From the NCBI RefSeq assembly GCF_949628215.1, contig NC_134297.1, positions 434,001-498,000 on the forward strand: DNA of 64,000 nucleotides, written 5' to 3'. This document shows positions 34,797-47,300 of this stretch, piece after piece (the stretch's first letter is position 1; each line of letters starts with the position of its first letter). Position numbers and translations under genes: made by a program. The notes under the pieces are model-generated. The model had not been told where the DNA came from. It ran no database searches and saw only the letters and a program-made list of their open reading frames with translations. The stretch is from Phalacrocorax aristotelis (lineage: Eukaryota > Chordata > Aves > Suliformes > Phalacrocoracidae).

Positions 34797-37764
34797 ACCA
34801 GTTCTGTTGAACGGCGGTGTTTTCGCCCAGCCTTTCTTTCCTGCGTGCTGTAAGCTGCTAGGTGAACCCGCCTCCCGTCCGTCCGTGGAAGAGAACGCCC
34901 CAGGAGATCATTTTCGCGGCACGCGCCGCTTGCGTTCGCGGGCGTTTAACAAGGGAGTCCCTTTGCGCCACAGCGCCGTTTGGAAACGGGCCGAAAGCTG
35001 GGCGTCGTGAGGGGTGGCCTCCGAGCGCCAGGCGCCGAGGCACGGCCGCCTTTTAGCCCTCTCCAGCCCACGCGCTGCGAGTCAGACCGTTGTAGATAAA
35101 TCGCAAGCGTTCTTAAAGTCCTGTTTAATAGCAGAAACCGCGACGTAGCTCGATTTCGAACAGCTACATGCAAATCGCGTAGCAGCGGAGATAACCGCGT
35201 GTACAGCAGGGACAGCTGCGATAGCCCAGAAATCAGTGGCGCAAGCGTTAAGACCGGGGAAAACAGAACGTGTTACCGGCTGTTGGACAAAACCACGTGA
35301 GTAACTGCCTCGTTCTGTGCCTGCACATCCCTGGCGTTTGCTGCGCTTGTAATCGCTTCAGCGCAGCGGCTTCTGAGAGAAGGTGCTGCAGAGCTTTACG
35401 AACATTAAGCTCTTTGCTAATGAAACTATCGGTGGGGGAGTGCTGGCCCAGAACCGCGGCGCTGACGGCAGCTGTCCCCCGCCAGCTCGGCGGCTCGTGA
35501 GAGACACACTCCTTTCCTTTGACCGGATAAATGCAGCAGTGGCTCACGCTCCGAGTGCGGCACCGAACATGGGGCGAGGAAGCGGGGAGCCCTCGCAGCG
35601 CTGCCTGTCCTTCCGCTTGTGAGAAATGGGGTCTCGGCGGCGCGGGAGCAACGGGTGCCGCTGGCGGGAGGTGCCTGCGTGTTCGCTGCAGAAGGCCCTG
35701 GGCGTGGGAGGGCGAGAGGCTGGCTGGGCAAGGCTGCAGCCTTTCAGCCGGGGCTTCTCCTCCGGCGTGGGGGAAACCGCTGGCAGCACCTCTGCGAGCT
35801 CCCTTAGAGGGAAGGCTGAGCCATGGCTGAACCTCCTTTATATTTTTCATTGACAAACGGCCTTGGACAAAGCCCCCTGCACCAAAATCTCATGTTCCCC
35901 CCTTCTCGGTTCCGTTTCCGGTGTCCCGTGTTTCCGTTGCTCCCTTGGCAGCGCGAGCGAACAGGCTAAAAGCCCTCTAAGCGCTGCCCGAGCTTTCCTC
36001 GAAGCGCACGAGGAGCCACGCCCACGCGAGGGGAGCATTTACGCGCTCACCGAACCTTTGTGCGCGTTGGGTTCTCGGAGGGCGCCCGCGGCAGGGGGCT
36101 CACGCCGTGACTGACGGGGAGGAGCACCCCCGCGCGGGACGCGGCGTCGGGCAGCGCGAGCACACCGGCAGAACCTGGCCGCTTCCCAAATCACTGTGTC
36201 CCGTCACTTTTATGTGGCTGCGTTAAAAAGCAAGTCACCTCCGCTACGTTAATCCACCAAAACCGGGAAGAGCGGGCGACGAGGGAGGTGCAGCTACCCC
36301 CGCGCTTCCGGGGCATTAAAACAGCAGAGGCCTGCGTTTGGAGGGTTCGCCACGTGTCGCTGCGTCCAGGGCTACGCACGTGACAATGTCCGCGGCGAGA
36401 GGCTCTGGAGGCGCCGCGCAGGCTGCGGCCCATCCCTGGCGGGACACAGGTGGCTTTTGCTCCCGTTACCAACATCAGCGCAGCGTTTCACATCGCCAGA
36501 GCTGCCGGCTCCATTCCGACTGAAGAATCATCATCATCATCAGCGATAAGCAAGTGACCCCCGGAGTCAGCTTGCAGGTCCGGCCGTAAAAATATACCCT
36601 GCATCTTGTAAACAGAGCAAGTTTGAGCTCAAGGCACAGCGGACAGAAGCTCGTAGCCCCGTGCTGCTTTTGGTGAGCCGCTTTTCAGAGGAGACCTCTG
36701 TTCCCCCCCGCAGCCCCCCCGCAACAGCATGCACCGATACACCGCTACCGACAGAGCACGAGGGGGAAAGGTTATCATGTTTACCTTCCCACACAGAAGG
36801 AAACCCTGATGCTTTGCTGCTCGGACCGTGTAAGCAGCCTATGTTTTACACGGTGCCCTTTTACAACATCACGTCTTGAGCCACCGGAATATTAAAATAC
36901 CCTTTCATTTCTCTATGTAAATGGAAGACCTACTTGTAGCAGCAGCAATGCCTTATCTCCCGCGCACGTGGCAAAACCGTCAGGTTGCTGCTGAGCCATA
37001 CTCCGCATTCGAGTTGAGTGTGACTTACTTTGCTCGACTCATCCAAAAAAAACCCACCAAACACAACTGTTTCTGCCATTTTTCCCTGCAGGGGCTCCAA
37101 CCCGGCTCCTGGGGCCAGCCGGCCACAGCAGGCGCCGATTCTCAGCAAGGAGAAAGGCCTCTCCTGCCGGCCTGGGAAACTGGGTTCCCTTCCAACGGGA
37201 ACCGCTGCTCAAGGGCTCTTCTCCAACGCCACAGCGCACGTCAGACCTGAAGCCCCCACGCTTAAGTGCGAATGGATAAATAGCAGCTTTAGAGCCGCAG
37301 CTTCCATTTTCTCTCGCCAAGCCTGAGGGCGGGGTGAGATCGGGCTCCCCGTGACGACGAGGCCGGGCAGGTCCGTGGGGAGCGTCATTACATCTGGCTC
37401 GCCGGCTATGGCTGTGCAGGAGCGGCGCATCCCTGGAGCGGGGCGGGTACCCGAGCAGGGGGTCCGCCCCGCCCCGCCGATGCCCAGCCCACGCCAAAAC
37501 CCGCACGGGCTCCAGCAGCAGCGAGATTTGCTTCAGAGGCTTCGACGCTTTCACCTGAGTGGGAGCGGTGACAGAAATAACGACAAGGAGGGCGAGTATT
37601 TGTGGGCTTCGGGGCCGAGAGGGGCCACCACGAGAGTCTCCTCCGACCTACTGCTGAACACAGGTCAGGGAATTTCACCCTCTCGGTTCTCCGGCAGAGG
37701 GAGTTTCTCATCCTGCAGCTTCACTGAAGGCTACGCAGTCCAATCACATCCCTGAATTAAAGCT

Positions 37765-38000
37765 TATCTTCCAGGAACCAGTCCAACCTCCGCGTGAGGA
37801 CAGCAAACGACAGTGAATTTATCATTTCCTTTGTTAGAGTGTTCCAGCGATTAATTACCCTCGGTGTTTCGAAGGAGCACGTTGTTTCGCACCTGCGTTT
37901 CTCCGGCTCAGCTCTCCCCTCTCCTGCTAGGAGAGCCCCTCCGTAGCAGGTGCGGTCCCCAAGGGCAGGGAGGCAGCGGCTCTACGGGCTCACCTTGCCA
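37765..38000 (-). mobile_element. Ancient CR1-type LINE fragment
   Basis: The plus strand reads as a diverged antisense copy of the 3' part of amniote CR1 elements. Key words are TCCAACCTCCGCGTGAGGAC, GTGAATTTATCATTTCCTTT and GTTCCAGCGATTAATTACCC, in the order seen in old CR1 copies of turtles and birds. A later match is CTCCTGCTAGGAGAGCCCCT. The element is therefore on the minus strand. It lacks its remaining parts and is strongly diverged, so the insertion probably predates modern birds. The right end is uncertain. Confidence 0.65.
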
Positions 38001-41000
38001 GGGGACAGGGATGCTGCAGTTTCACCGCTGCTTTGACAAAGCGCGTGTGTATTTATTCCCCCCCGAGATGTAACAATAGTTTTAAATTAATGCCAGCAAA
38101 ATAAACTTGGGTTTTTATGGCTGGAATCGATTCAGCTCTCACCGCAGAGGTTTCGCTGTGAGATAATTCGCCACCACGCATGGTATTTATTCCGCACGGA
38201 AAACGAAGGCACCGGTACCTTCAGCTCACTTGCCACAGGGGAACTCCGCTCGCGTGCGGGGTGGTGGTTGTCACCCGAGCACCTCCCTCACGCACCGCGC
38301 CGCGCACAAGGAGACCGTGCACCCATGACCCGGGTTGCACGGTACGAGCAGAACGCAAACGGGACAAAACCCACCCAAAAGCGCCCCTTGATCCCTGTGG
38401 GGCCAGCTGGAAGGCACCTGCGTGTGCCGCAGGTTCAGTCTAGCCCCCACGATGCTTTTAACGCCACCCCCTTGGAGCCGGCGTCGCGCCTCTTGGCCAC
38501 CTCCACTGTCCAACCTCCCGCCAGAAGCGCCAGAGAAAAGGGCTACCGGCCGATGAACCAGAAGGGTACAAGAGAGCACAGGGGGTGTACGTCTTCCTGG
38601 TCCTTTTTTAATAGGGGTATTAATAATAATGACCATCCACAGCTTCTCAATTGCTCTTATTAGCGGGACACCTGCTCTGCTAACCGTGGGAACGATAGTT
38701 ACTGGAGAGAGGCCGCTAAAATGGTTACCGGTGCAAATAAATGAGTCTGTCGAACCCCTCTCTCCTTTGTCACCGATACCTGGGTAGGCAGGCAATTTAA
38801 GCGTGGCTTCTTTATCTAACCGCGGGCGGGCTTGGACCCCCCGTCCGGCAGGGCAGCCCCAAGGGGCACCTCCGTCCTCTGCTTTGCCCTTGCAGCCCGG
38901 CGGCCTCTGGCCCTCCTCGCCCCGAAACACTGCACGGGATTATTTGCCGTAGAGGCGCCCAAGGTGCATCGCCGGCGGCGCTGGCGGCTCCGCACCCGGG
39001 GACGGGGCTGGGCGAGACCCGAGGACGCAGTTTGCCGTCGCCCCGGCAGATGCTCGCAGCAAGCTGCCTCGATCCACGGCCACACGCCAGTGGAATCGGC
39101 TTTATCTTTGATTTCCCACTTGTTAGTTTTCCCCTCTTCCTTTGACTTTTTCTTTCTGACCTACTTCTCCTCCTTTTCATATTTTATTCCTTTTTAAGAG
39201 GCTTTTATTTTTCTCGAAACGTTTTTTTAAGGAAAACATGCCATCTGTATTTATACATTTTTAAATATTGTTTATTCTTGCTTCTGAAGTAACTGTGTCG
39301 TATGAAGGATTTTTATCTCGTTTTCCCGTATTATGCAATAGCTTTCCTCTTTTTATGTGCTGGCGTCGTCTGAGGTTCCGATTTAGTACAAATTTGTCAT
39401 GCGTCTTGGCAAAGCGCAGATAAAGCCCACCAAAGCAGGCGTTACTTGAGCGCTGGAAACGAAGCGCTCTCCCGCACGAGTCGTGCAGAGGCCGGGGACG
39501 AAGGGGGTGCGGGAGCCCTGCAAGGGCCGCCCCCCGCAGCCCGGCACCGGTTGAACACGGTTGAGTTCGGATGAACACGCGCCGCCCCCGCAATCAGAGC
39601 GTCGGTGGAGACACCCTTCGACGGGCAGCACCACCAAACACATGCTCCTCCTTTCCATCTCCCTCTCTGCTTTCTTTGAAAGGCAAATGGATGCAAACGA
39701 CAACGTGCAGCGCATCCCTTCGCTTTCTGCCAAGGCACCCGGGGTGTAAGAAACGATAAGGACTTCTGTTTGTTTGCTTTTGAACAAATTCAGAACAGGG
39801 CGTCCGTCTCCTTGCCTGGAGACACGACGCGTAGAGCTGGGACGTCACCCAGCGGCGCGGTACCCGGGCTGGGGACTCGAGGTCCTGCCGAAACTGCATT
39901 GGCATTCCAGCCCATCCGCAGCCTCTGGACACAGCGACGCGAATAACAGGGTGTTTTTGGACGTGGTGGTTAAGAAAGAATTACTCGAAGGCAAATACTG
40001 AGTGTGCCTGGCTTTTTCAATTTAATTTAATAAATTATCTTGGCTCCAGTAATTATTTATTTGAAATAGCAATGTGCTGAGAGGCCTCGAGTCCTTTTAA
40101 TACTACATTAATAATGTAACCACGGATTACTGATACAACTCTAAAGCAAGCGAAGAAACCGCATCGCTTATTCCGTCCAGGTTTTGAAGCCATTCTTGCC
40201 CTGAATGCGCAACCGCTCTGGTCGAAGCCACCCACCTTCGGCAGTGCCGATGGGCACAGCAGGAGCCTTATCCCACACTTAAAACAAAGCAAATAACCCT
40301 GGCTGCCCCAAAACAAGGGGCAGAGGGACCCCAGAGGCCGAGGGACTGCTGCCCCGCCGGAGGAGGCTCGTCAACAAATAACCCGCTTTGCTTGGAAATA
40401 TTTTGCTCTTCCCTTCTCCAGCAGTAAGACAACATTTCTGCCCACGGTCTATCAAGCTCTAATTATTTCTGTCTGGCAAAAAAAAACCCGCCCAGAAAAC
40501 CAGCAGAGTTGTGGGCTTGCTCCAGACCCTGCAGGAGGTTTCCAGCACAGCTTGGAGCTGAGGCGATCTCCCTCTAAAATCCCACGCCAGCTCCCGGCCC
40601 GCTTTAGCAGCGGCCTCCTCGCCCTTCTTGGGCGCAGCCGCCTGAGCATCGGCCGCCCCTGGGATGGAGGGTTTCCCTCCCCACGGGCACGACATCCTCT
40701 CCCTCCCCAGGGGCCGAGCTGCTGCAAACCGTTACTGCGCCTGTCGCAAAGCATGCGTGAAAAGCCTCGCGCTGCCTTTCAGAGCTCCTGCGGCGGCGGG
40801 AAGGACACGGACCGCTATACGCCGGGTGGCCAAAGCCCTCGGCCCAAGGGGGAACCACAGGAGCCCCGAACAGAGGGAAAGAGAAAATATTTTCATTTTG
40901 CCTCTGAGTCGCAAACGGCGCTCTTGCGGTTCCCCTCCGATTCCCCTTGCTCGACGTGCCCCTGGGCTCTCAATCCATCTCATCACCTCTTTTATTTGCT

Positions 41001-44000
41001 TCTGCGCTTGGAACAAATATTTTATGCATGTTTATACAACATTTTTTACGATCCAGTCTGCCACTGGATTTCCAAAGGAAATGAATTACAGCACGGCGGT
41101 CACATACCAGGGTGAAAGCCATTTAATGGACATGTACACCCCCCTCCTTGGACAGAAAGCCATAACACGATAGTTAGCAAGGCATTAAAACCTGTTCGCT
41201 GCACGAGGCGGATCTGTTTTCCGGTTCGCTGTTCAGAACAAGAGCCCCTGCAGCTCCCGGCACCATCAGGCTGGAGGCTGTTCCAGGCACGAGGCGGCTG
41301 AGCTTCCCACGACGGCAGAGCGAGCAGCCACTCATCCACCCACCCTCCCTCCCTCCCCAGATATAACCACCTTTTCTCTGCCCTCCCCAGCGCCTCTCGC
41401 TCTATTCACCCGTCCACACTGGACTATTTGGGCGTGAACCATGGAAATGGGGAAAAATACCAGCGCTTGCTGCGCCGAAGCGAAGGCAAAGAGAGCCAGA
41501 CCCCCGCACTCCGCCCTTTCGCGTGGCCTCAGAGCAGCCCACCTGAATTCCCCCTTTTCCAAGAAATCTCGGTGCTTTCCCCCTGCTCCTCAGCACAGCC
41601 ACTGGCTCCGCCGCAACCCTCCAGACGAGCTGCTGCTGCCCTTACTAAGGCGAACAGACGGCAAACCGCGGAGCAAAATCCCCCCCAGTCCGTTTAGGCA
41701 GAGCTGGAGGGGGCAGGGATGCTGCGGGCAGCCCAGCCCTGGGCCCTGCTGCCAGCGCTGCCCGCCGGCCGTGGGAGACGGCAGGGTGCAGCTGTACCGG
41801 CTCAAGGTCGGCTGCAGGCGGCCTCGAATAGAAACCTTCAGATGTGCCTTTTTTTATTTTTGTTGTTTGTTTTTTTTTTTCCCCTCCTGCTGCTGTTGAT
41901 GATACCCTTTTACTGGAATAACTCACTGATGCTGACAGCTAAGCTTTTAGGGTAGTGAAATCTCCGTGACACTTTAAGTGCTCTAAATGACAAAACAAGG
42001 ACGTGCAAAATTATCCTGCGCGTACTCGATAAAACACAACTTGTCAGAAACTTGCGTGCCGCTTCAGCCGCCCGGGCCCCGGCGAGGACGGGCCTCCCGC
42101 CCCCCCGTCCGGGGGCCGTCCTTGCAGCGGGCCAGAAAGCAGAATAGCGTGGGCTGAGGAAAAAGAGAGGAAAAGGGCAAAACCCGGGTTGCTGTGGGGG
42201 GGAAGGGCACGGCCGGGGCGCAGCCGAGCCCTCCCGCGGGAAGCGATGGGGACGGAGGCTCCGCCTGGCGCGAGGCGCCCACCGCTTACGGCGGGCAGGG
42301 CTGCCGCCCCCCGCCGCCTCCCGGGTGATGGATGGGAACCAAATGGCTGTAAATTGCCGGGTGCCGAAGCGATGTTTTATCCGTGGTGCCGAAGGAGCCG
42401 CGTCGGTGCTACGTGTGGGGCACCGGCTGTCGGTCAAGTGCCGAGCGGCACGGGGAGGGAGAGGTGCCAGTGAGCAAGAGACCCGCTCCCTGGCACTCGC
42501 GGAGACGGGAGCGTGTGATCAAGCAGACGTGGTAACAGGTGCGATAGAGCCTAACACAGGCGGCATTCAGAAAAAGACGACAATTAGCCCGTGAGCTGAG
42601 CGGCCCCGGACTATCCCCGCAGCACTCTGCGCCGAGGGAAGGCTGCTCTCACGGGCCAGGAGAACCAACAAATAATTCACGTGAAACCCTCCGGGCCGCC
42701 CTGAGACAAGGCTCGCACTGCTTGCCGTGGAAATCCCCTTTCCTGGGTGGCCTGGGGAGGAAGGCTGCACCAGGCCCTGCTCCCGCTGCACGGGGCAACC
42801 TCTGGGGGTACAGATGCTCTCGACGGGGTCCCAGTCCCTGCGGCACCAGGAGCAGCAACGATGGCTAATGGGGAAGTAATTAAGCAATGCAAATGAAGGG
42901 ATGCAAGGCTGCCGGGAGGGAGCCGCCCTCCCCACCTCTGTGGGCCCCCTAGCGGAGCCTGGGGTGGGACTGGGGTGGGACTGGGGCACCCCCGGGGACC
43001 CCCCCCTCTTTGCAGTGGTCGCAATTGCGGGCACCCGCTGGCGGGAGAGCTCCGAGACCAGCAGAGAAGCTCATCCCCACTGCCTGCTCAGCGCCTGGCC
43101 ATGGGGCCAGCCTCTTTTGTTCTCCACTTTTCTCTTTAAAGATGGTTTGTGGCCCACTTAACACGCAATTGCCACGCAACAGAGATCAAAGCTTTCGAAC
43201 GGTGGTCCCCAAACCTTACTCGCCCTCAGAAGGACGCAGTGGAAGGTATTCTGCTCATTTCATAGGGTGTTTGCTCTGCATTTCATCGCAGAAGTTAGTT
43301 TTATTTGCTTGAGAAAGTCATACCAGTGGAAAAACAGCCAGCCCACCCACGCACCCAGCTCTAATCCTCCTCCTCAGTCACAAATATCGGTATGAGAAGA
43401 AGTTTACCAGCTGCAGATGTTCCCCCCAAAGACCCGAGAGCAGAGCCTGGGCTGAGGATGCAAATCCAGCCACTTCCCAGGGGCCCCGGTGCCCCCAGGA
43501 GCCCCGGGGGCTGCGGTGTCCCGCAGCAGGGCAGCTCCCAGCCCGCGACGCGGTCCCTCCCCGGGGCTGGCCGCGGCGCGCCTCGGCGTGAAGCCCCACC
43601 GCACGCTTCCAACGGCGTCGCCCGCGTTCGGCCGTATTCGACACGGCTCAGACATTCTTCTAAAGCCAGTGTTTGCAGAGCGAACAGACAGACCAGCAGA
43701 TAAAGGAGAGGGAACAACAAAAGACGCTGTCTATGTGAATCAGACCGCAAGAAGCGCCGTCATTCTACATCTCTTTAATCCAGTGTAATGTTTTACCGAT
43801 TTAAAACACCTCCTCTATGTATTCTGAAATAAAGGTGCAGCCTGCAGAGAAGTCGCCCTGCACCCTCTGCTTCCCCCAGCCACCCGCCTTCTCCTGCACT
43901 CTGCCGGCTCCAGGCGCTGCGCCGGAGTGAAAGAATAAAGTAAAATAAAATAAGCATGTGCTCCCGACCCAGGCAGACAAGACCGGAGGGAGGATCGTGC

Positions 44001-44014
44001 TTTCCAAACTTTGC

Positions 44015-44145
44015 GGAAGGGAAATGAAGCGCAGAGAGATGAAGTGACCTGCTTAAGGTCACGCAGGGAATTTGTAGCGGAGCCAAGAGCTTAGCTGAGA
44101 TCTCCAGGGTCCTCATCTACTTCTTCCACCGCAAGATATTCCTTC
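44015..44145 (-). mobile_element. Ancient MIR-type (CORE) SINE relic
   Basis: The plus strand matches the antisense of MIR-type tRNA-derived SINEs: GAAATGAAGCGCAGAGAGAT, GAAGTGACCTGCTTAAGGTC, ACGCAGG, GTAGCGGAGCC, then TCTCCAGGGTCC and CTTCCACCGCAAGAT. These correspond in order to the MIR core and the tRNA-like head. The copy is on the minus strand and nearly full core length. Few such SINEs survive recognisably in bird genomes, so it is likely a very old amniote insertion. Confidence 0.75.
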
Positions 44146-44329
44146 CTCCTTCCCTCTAGACAGACAAGTTAAAAATAAAGCCGTGTTCCGCTTCCCTTGG
44201 GCGGCAGCGTGACTTCAGCGCAGAAGCCTCGCCTAGTCCGGGCCGCGGAGGCACCAGGGTGCTTCTCTGCTGCTCCTCTGCAGCGCTCTCACGCTCGGCG
44301 TGTTTTAGGGGACGGGTGCGCACGGGTTT

Positions 44330-44372
44330 ATGTGCGCGCGCACACACACGCGTGCATTTGCGTGCACGCGTT
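44330..44372. repeat. Alternating purine-pyrimidine (GC/AC) tract
   Basis: About 40 bases alternate between GT/GC and AC steps (GTGCGCGCGCACACACACGC and onward), a composition that can adopt Z-DNA. No gene is adjacent. Confidence 0.7.
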
Positions 44373-47300
44373 AATTAGGTTACGTGGCACCTTCCCCCCC
44401 GGAGTTACAGCGGAACCTCTTCACAAGCCCCTTCAAAGCGAACCTCTGTTGGTTCAGAGACACTCTGCATCGCCAGCCAGCCCTCGCCTCCGCATCGCTC
44501 CCTTCAGCTTGAGGAAAACTCCACCCGAAAACAATGGAGAAAAAGGCTTTCGGTTCTCAGCAAAGCCTGCCTGCACTAGGGCGCGAGGCAGCCGGCTGCC
44601 AGCCTCCTCGAGACTCGGAGCAGGAGAACGAGGTGACGAAGGCTGTGGTGGCTGGGTTTAATCCGTGCCGCGTGAGCTGGGCAGGAGCTCCCTTGGGGGA
44701 CGGCTGGCGGCAAGTCGCGGCTTCGCGCTGGCGTTGCTTGTTGGGGAAACAACGGGCTGTGGTTGCTGCGGGCCCGATTCGGGGCTCTCCACGCGCACGG
44801 GTAGGCGTGCGTTGGGGGCACCGTCGGCTCCCACGGGCCGAGAGCTCCTCGCGCTCAGATCCCTCCCGGGGGCTCGGGATTCGGCTGTGCTCCCCCCAAG
44901 CTGCAGCCCTGCCAGCTCTCTTTGCGGACGCCAGCTCGTTTGCGGGGTGGGCGCCAAGCCCTTTTTCTGGAGGGGAAACATCTGCATTGATATCGGTGGC
45001 AAGCCTTCACCGGCACCCAGAGGGCCGGGGAACAGCTGGCGGAAGGCTCCCCCGCTTCGCCTGCTGCTGACTCCGACAGCGCGGATGCGCTCAGCGTCCC
45101 CCCGACTTCTCCAACCTGTTCTGCCCTTCTGTTTGCTCTCATCTGCTCGCTAACGCCTCTGGGGCAGGAGCTGCCTCTTCACCAGGGAGGTGCCCAGGCT
45201 GTAAGATTTTACCCGCAAGGCGTACCCGCAAACGCCCCCGCGCGAGTTTCGCCGCTCGAACCGCCGCCGCTCCCGAACAGGACCCCAAAACAGCCACCAA
45301 AGCCGCCGTCCCCAGCCGCAGGCGCCCCGATGCCGCGGCTGCTGTTGCTGCCGTTGGTCTTGTGGTGTCTCCCAAAGACAGGGAGCTGCAGAGCGGCGAG
45401 CAGGAGGAGAGGGAGGGGGCAGAAAAGCAGCTCTTTTTAGGGAGCGTGGCAATAAGGCAGGATGGAAACACTGCTCAGGGCCCACAGGTTTCCCTTCGGC
45501 AGTTATTTTAAGATGGCTCAGCTCCTGTGGTCAAAGGGAAGTACTAAAGGTGCATATTATCTTTCCAGGTATAATCCCCTTGTTTCAAAACAGAACGAGT
45601 CTCTCCTGCAGGAGCGAAGCTTGTTTTGTTCCTCGTTTGCGAAGGGGAGGAGGAGGAGAGAGGCCCTGGCCGCGTCCCCGTGCCGTGTAGGTGTCTGCAC
45701 GAGCCCGGGACTCGTGGCACGTGTCAGTGGAGAAGGCAAGCGTCCCACCTCTGATTCCCGTGTGATCAGCGTCAGATGCTTGGCGCTTTCCCTCCTGCCT
45801 TCCCCCCCAGTTCCTCGGGCCCGTATACAAGGCAGCACTGCACGTTTGGGGTGATGTTTTTGGTCTGCAAGCCTCTGCACCGGAGGCACCCCAGGGCTCC
45901 CCGGCATTCCCGCTGCTCCCCTGGGAGATGACAGGCTGGGGAAGGCTCAGCAAGAGAAACAGCCATGCTTGAGCCATTTGTTTAAGGCACCGTTTATCCC
46001 AGAACCTGGTGATTTATCTCCCATGCTTTTTAAAATAAATGCATCGTCGCTGACTTCTCAGCTCTCTCCTCCAGCATGGCATTGAACTGGCATCTGCTGC
46101 CTCTTCTCCTTGCTGCTCTCCCTGCAGGGAACTGGCCTGGGAACACGAGGAGCGCATGTTTTCCCGACCAGTTACCCCTGGCACGTCCCCACGCATGCCC
46201 TTGTCGCCAAAGCCACCTGCGCGCTCCCAGCGAGCCAAGAGCTCCGCCAGTCCCACCTTGCCCCAGAAGCGGGGCGTCGACAGCATCCCATGGGAATTCA
46301 AACACCCGGGTACAGCGCCCAGGTGGAAGGTACCTGCTGAGAAGCCAAGCTTACAGCTCTGCCGCCATGCCCTCCGAAGGAATGCGCTTCACATATAATC
46401 CTAGTCGCACCTCATGCTTGCAAGAACCCTCCCAGTCAGATATCACGGGCGGCTTTTGGAAGGTCTGAGTAAGCTTTTAGTCATCAATAATAAGAGTAGA
46501 TAAACTCAGGCTAATCAAATCACCCCCTTCAGAACAAAAGGTTATCAGTAAAAAAGATGAGGGGAAACACATTCCTCTCGCGAGCGGCTTCACAGGCCTC
46601 GCCAGGAGGGCGGCGCGTGAGTTTTACAGATTCACGGAGGGGTTTGGGTTGGAGCACAAAGCACTGAGTTACAGGGGCGCCGAGGTGTGCGTCGGCCCCT
46701 GTGGAGGCCGGGTCCCGCCCTGCCCGACGGCACCGGCATCCCCCAAGGCTTCGCGCGGCTCCGTTACCCACCGGCAAAGCGGGGGCGTTCGACCCCGCGT
46801 GGGATCCCCAGCACGACGACGCAAACGCAGCCGAAGCCCTCCACGTCGGCGCGGGCTCTTTGACCCCGCTCCCCACGGCAGTGGCAGAGCCGGAGCCAGC
46901 GGAAGAGCTTTCCGATAAGCTCGGACGAGGCCTTTCAAGGAAATCAGCTCTCTCTAATGGACCCACTTTACTTTCAGGCAGCAGAAATGCAAACAACACA
47001 TTTTGGGACAATTATTTCCCTTTCCAGAGGGACAAAGTCCCTTGGCCGCGGGCCTTTGTTGTGTCCTCTGCATGTGCTTTAATTGCCCCGAGATGCTCTA
47101 CCTGGAGAGAGCCTTAACACGTAATTATATACCGTTAGCGATGCGCATAACATGACAACTGCTTTGGATAATCACGCAGAGCACGATTTCTGCCAGTCTC
47201 CTAGATACCACAGACACATAAGTATTGGTCTCATTTCGTACGAGAGAGTATTTTGGAAGAATTATTTAAAGCTGGTAATAAAAACTGCAGACCCACAGTC

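Noticed and set aside
38271-38930. A 219-codon minus-strand frame
   Set aside because: No recognisable domain or splice-linked partner; GC-rich chance frame.
43190-43260. Sequence around GGTGGTCCCCAAACC resembling a fragment of an old DNA transposon
   Set aside because: The similarity is too short and generic to name a family or set ends.
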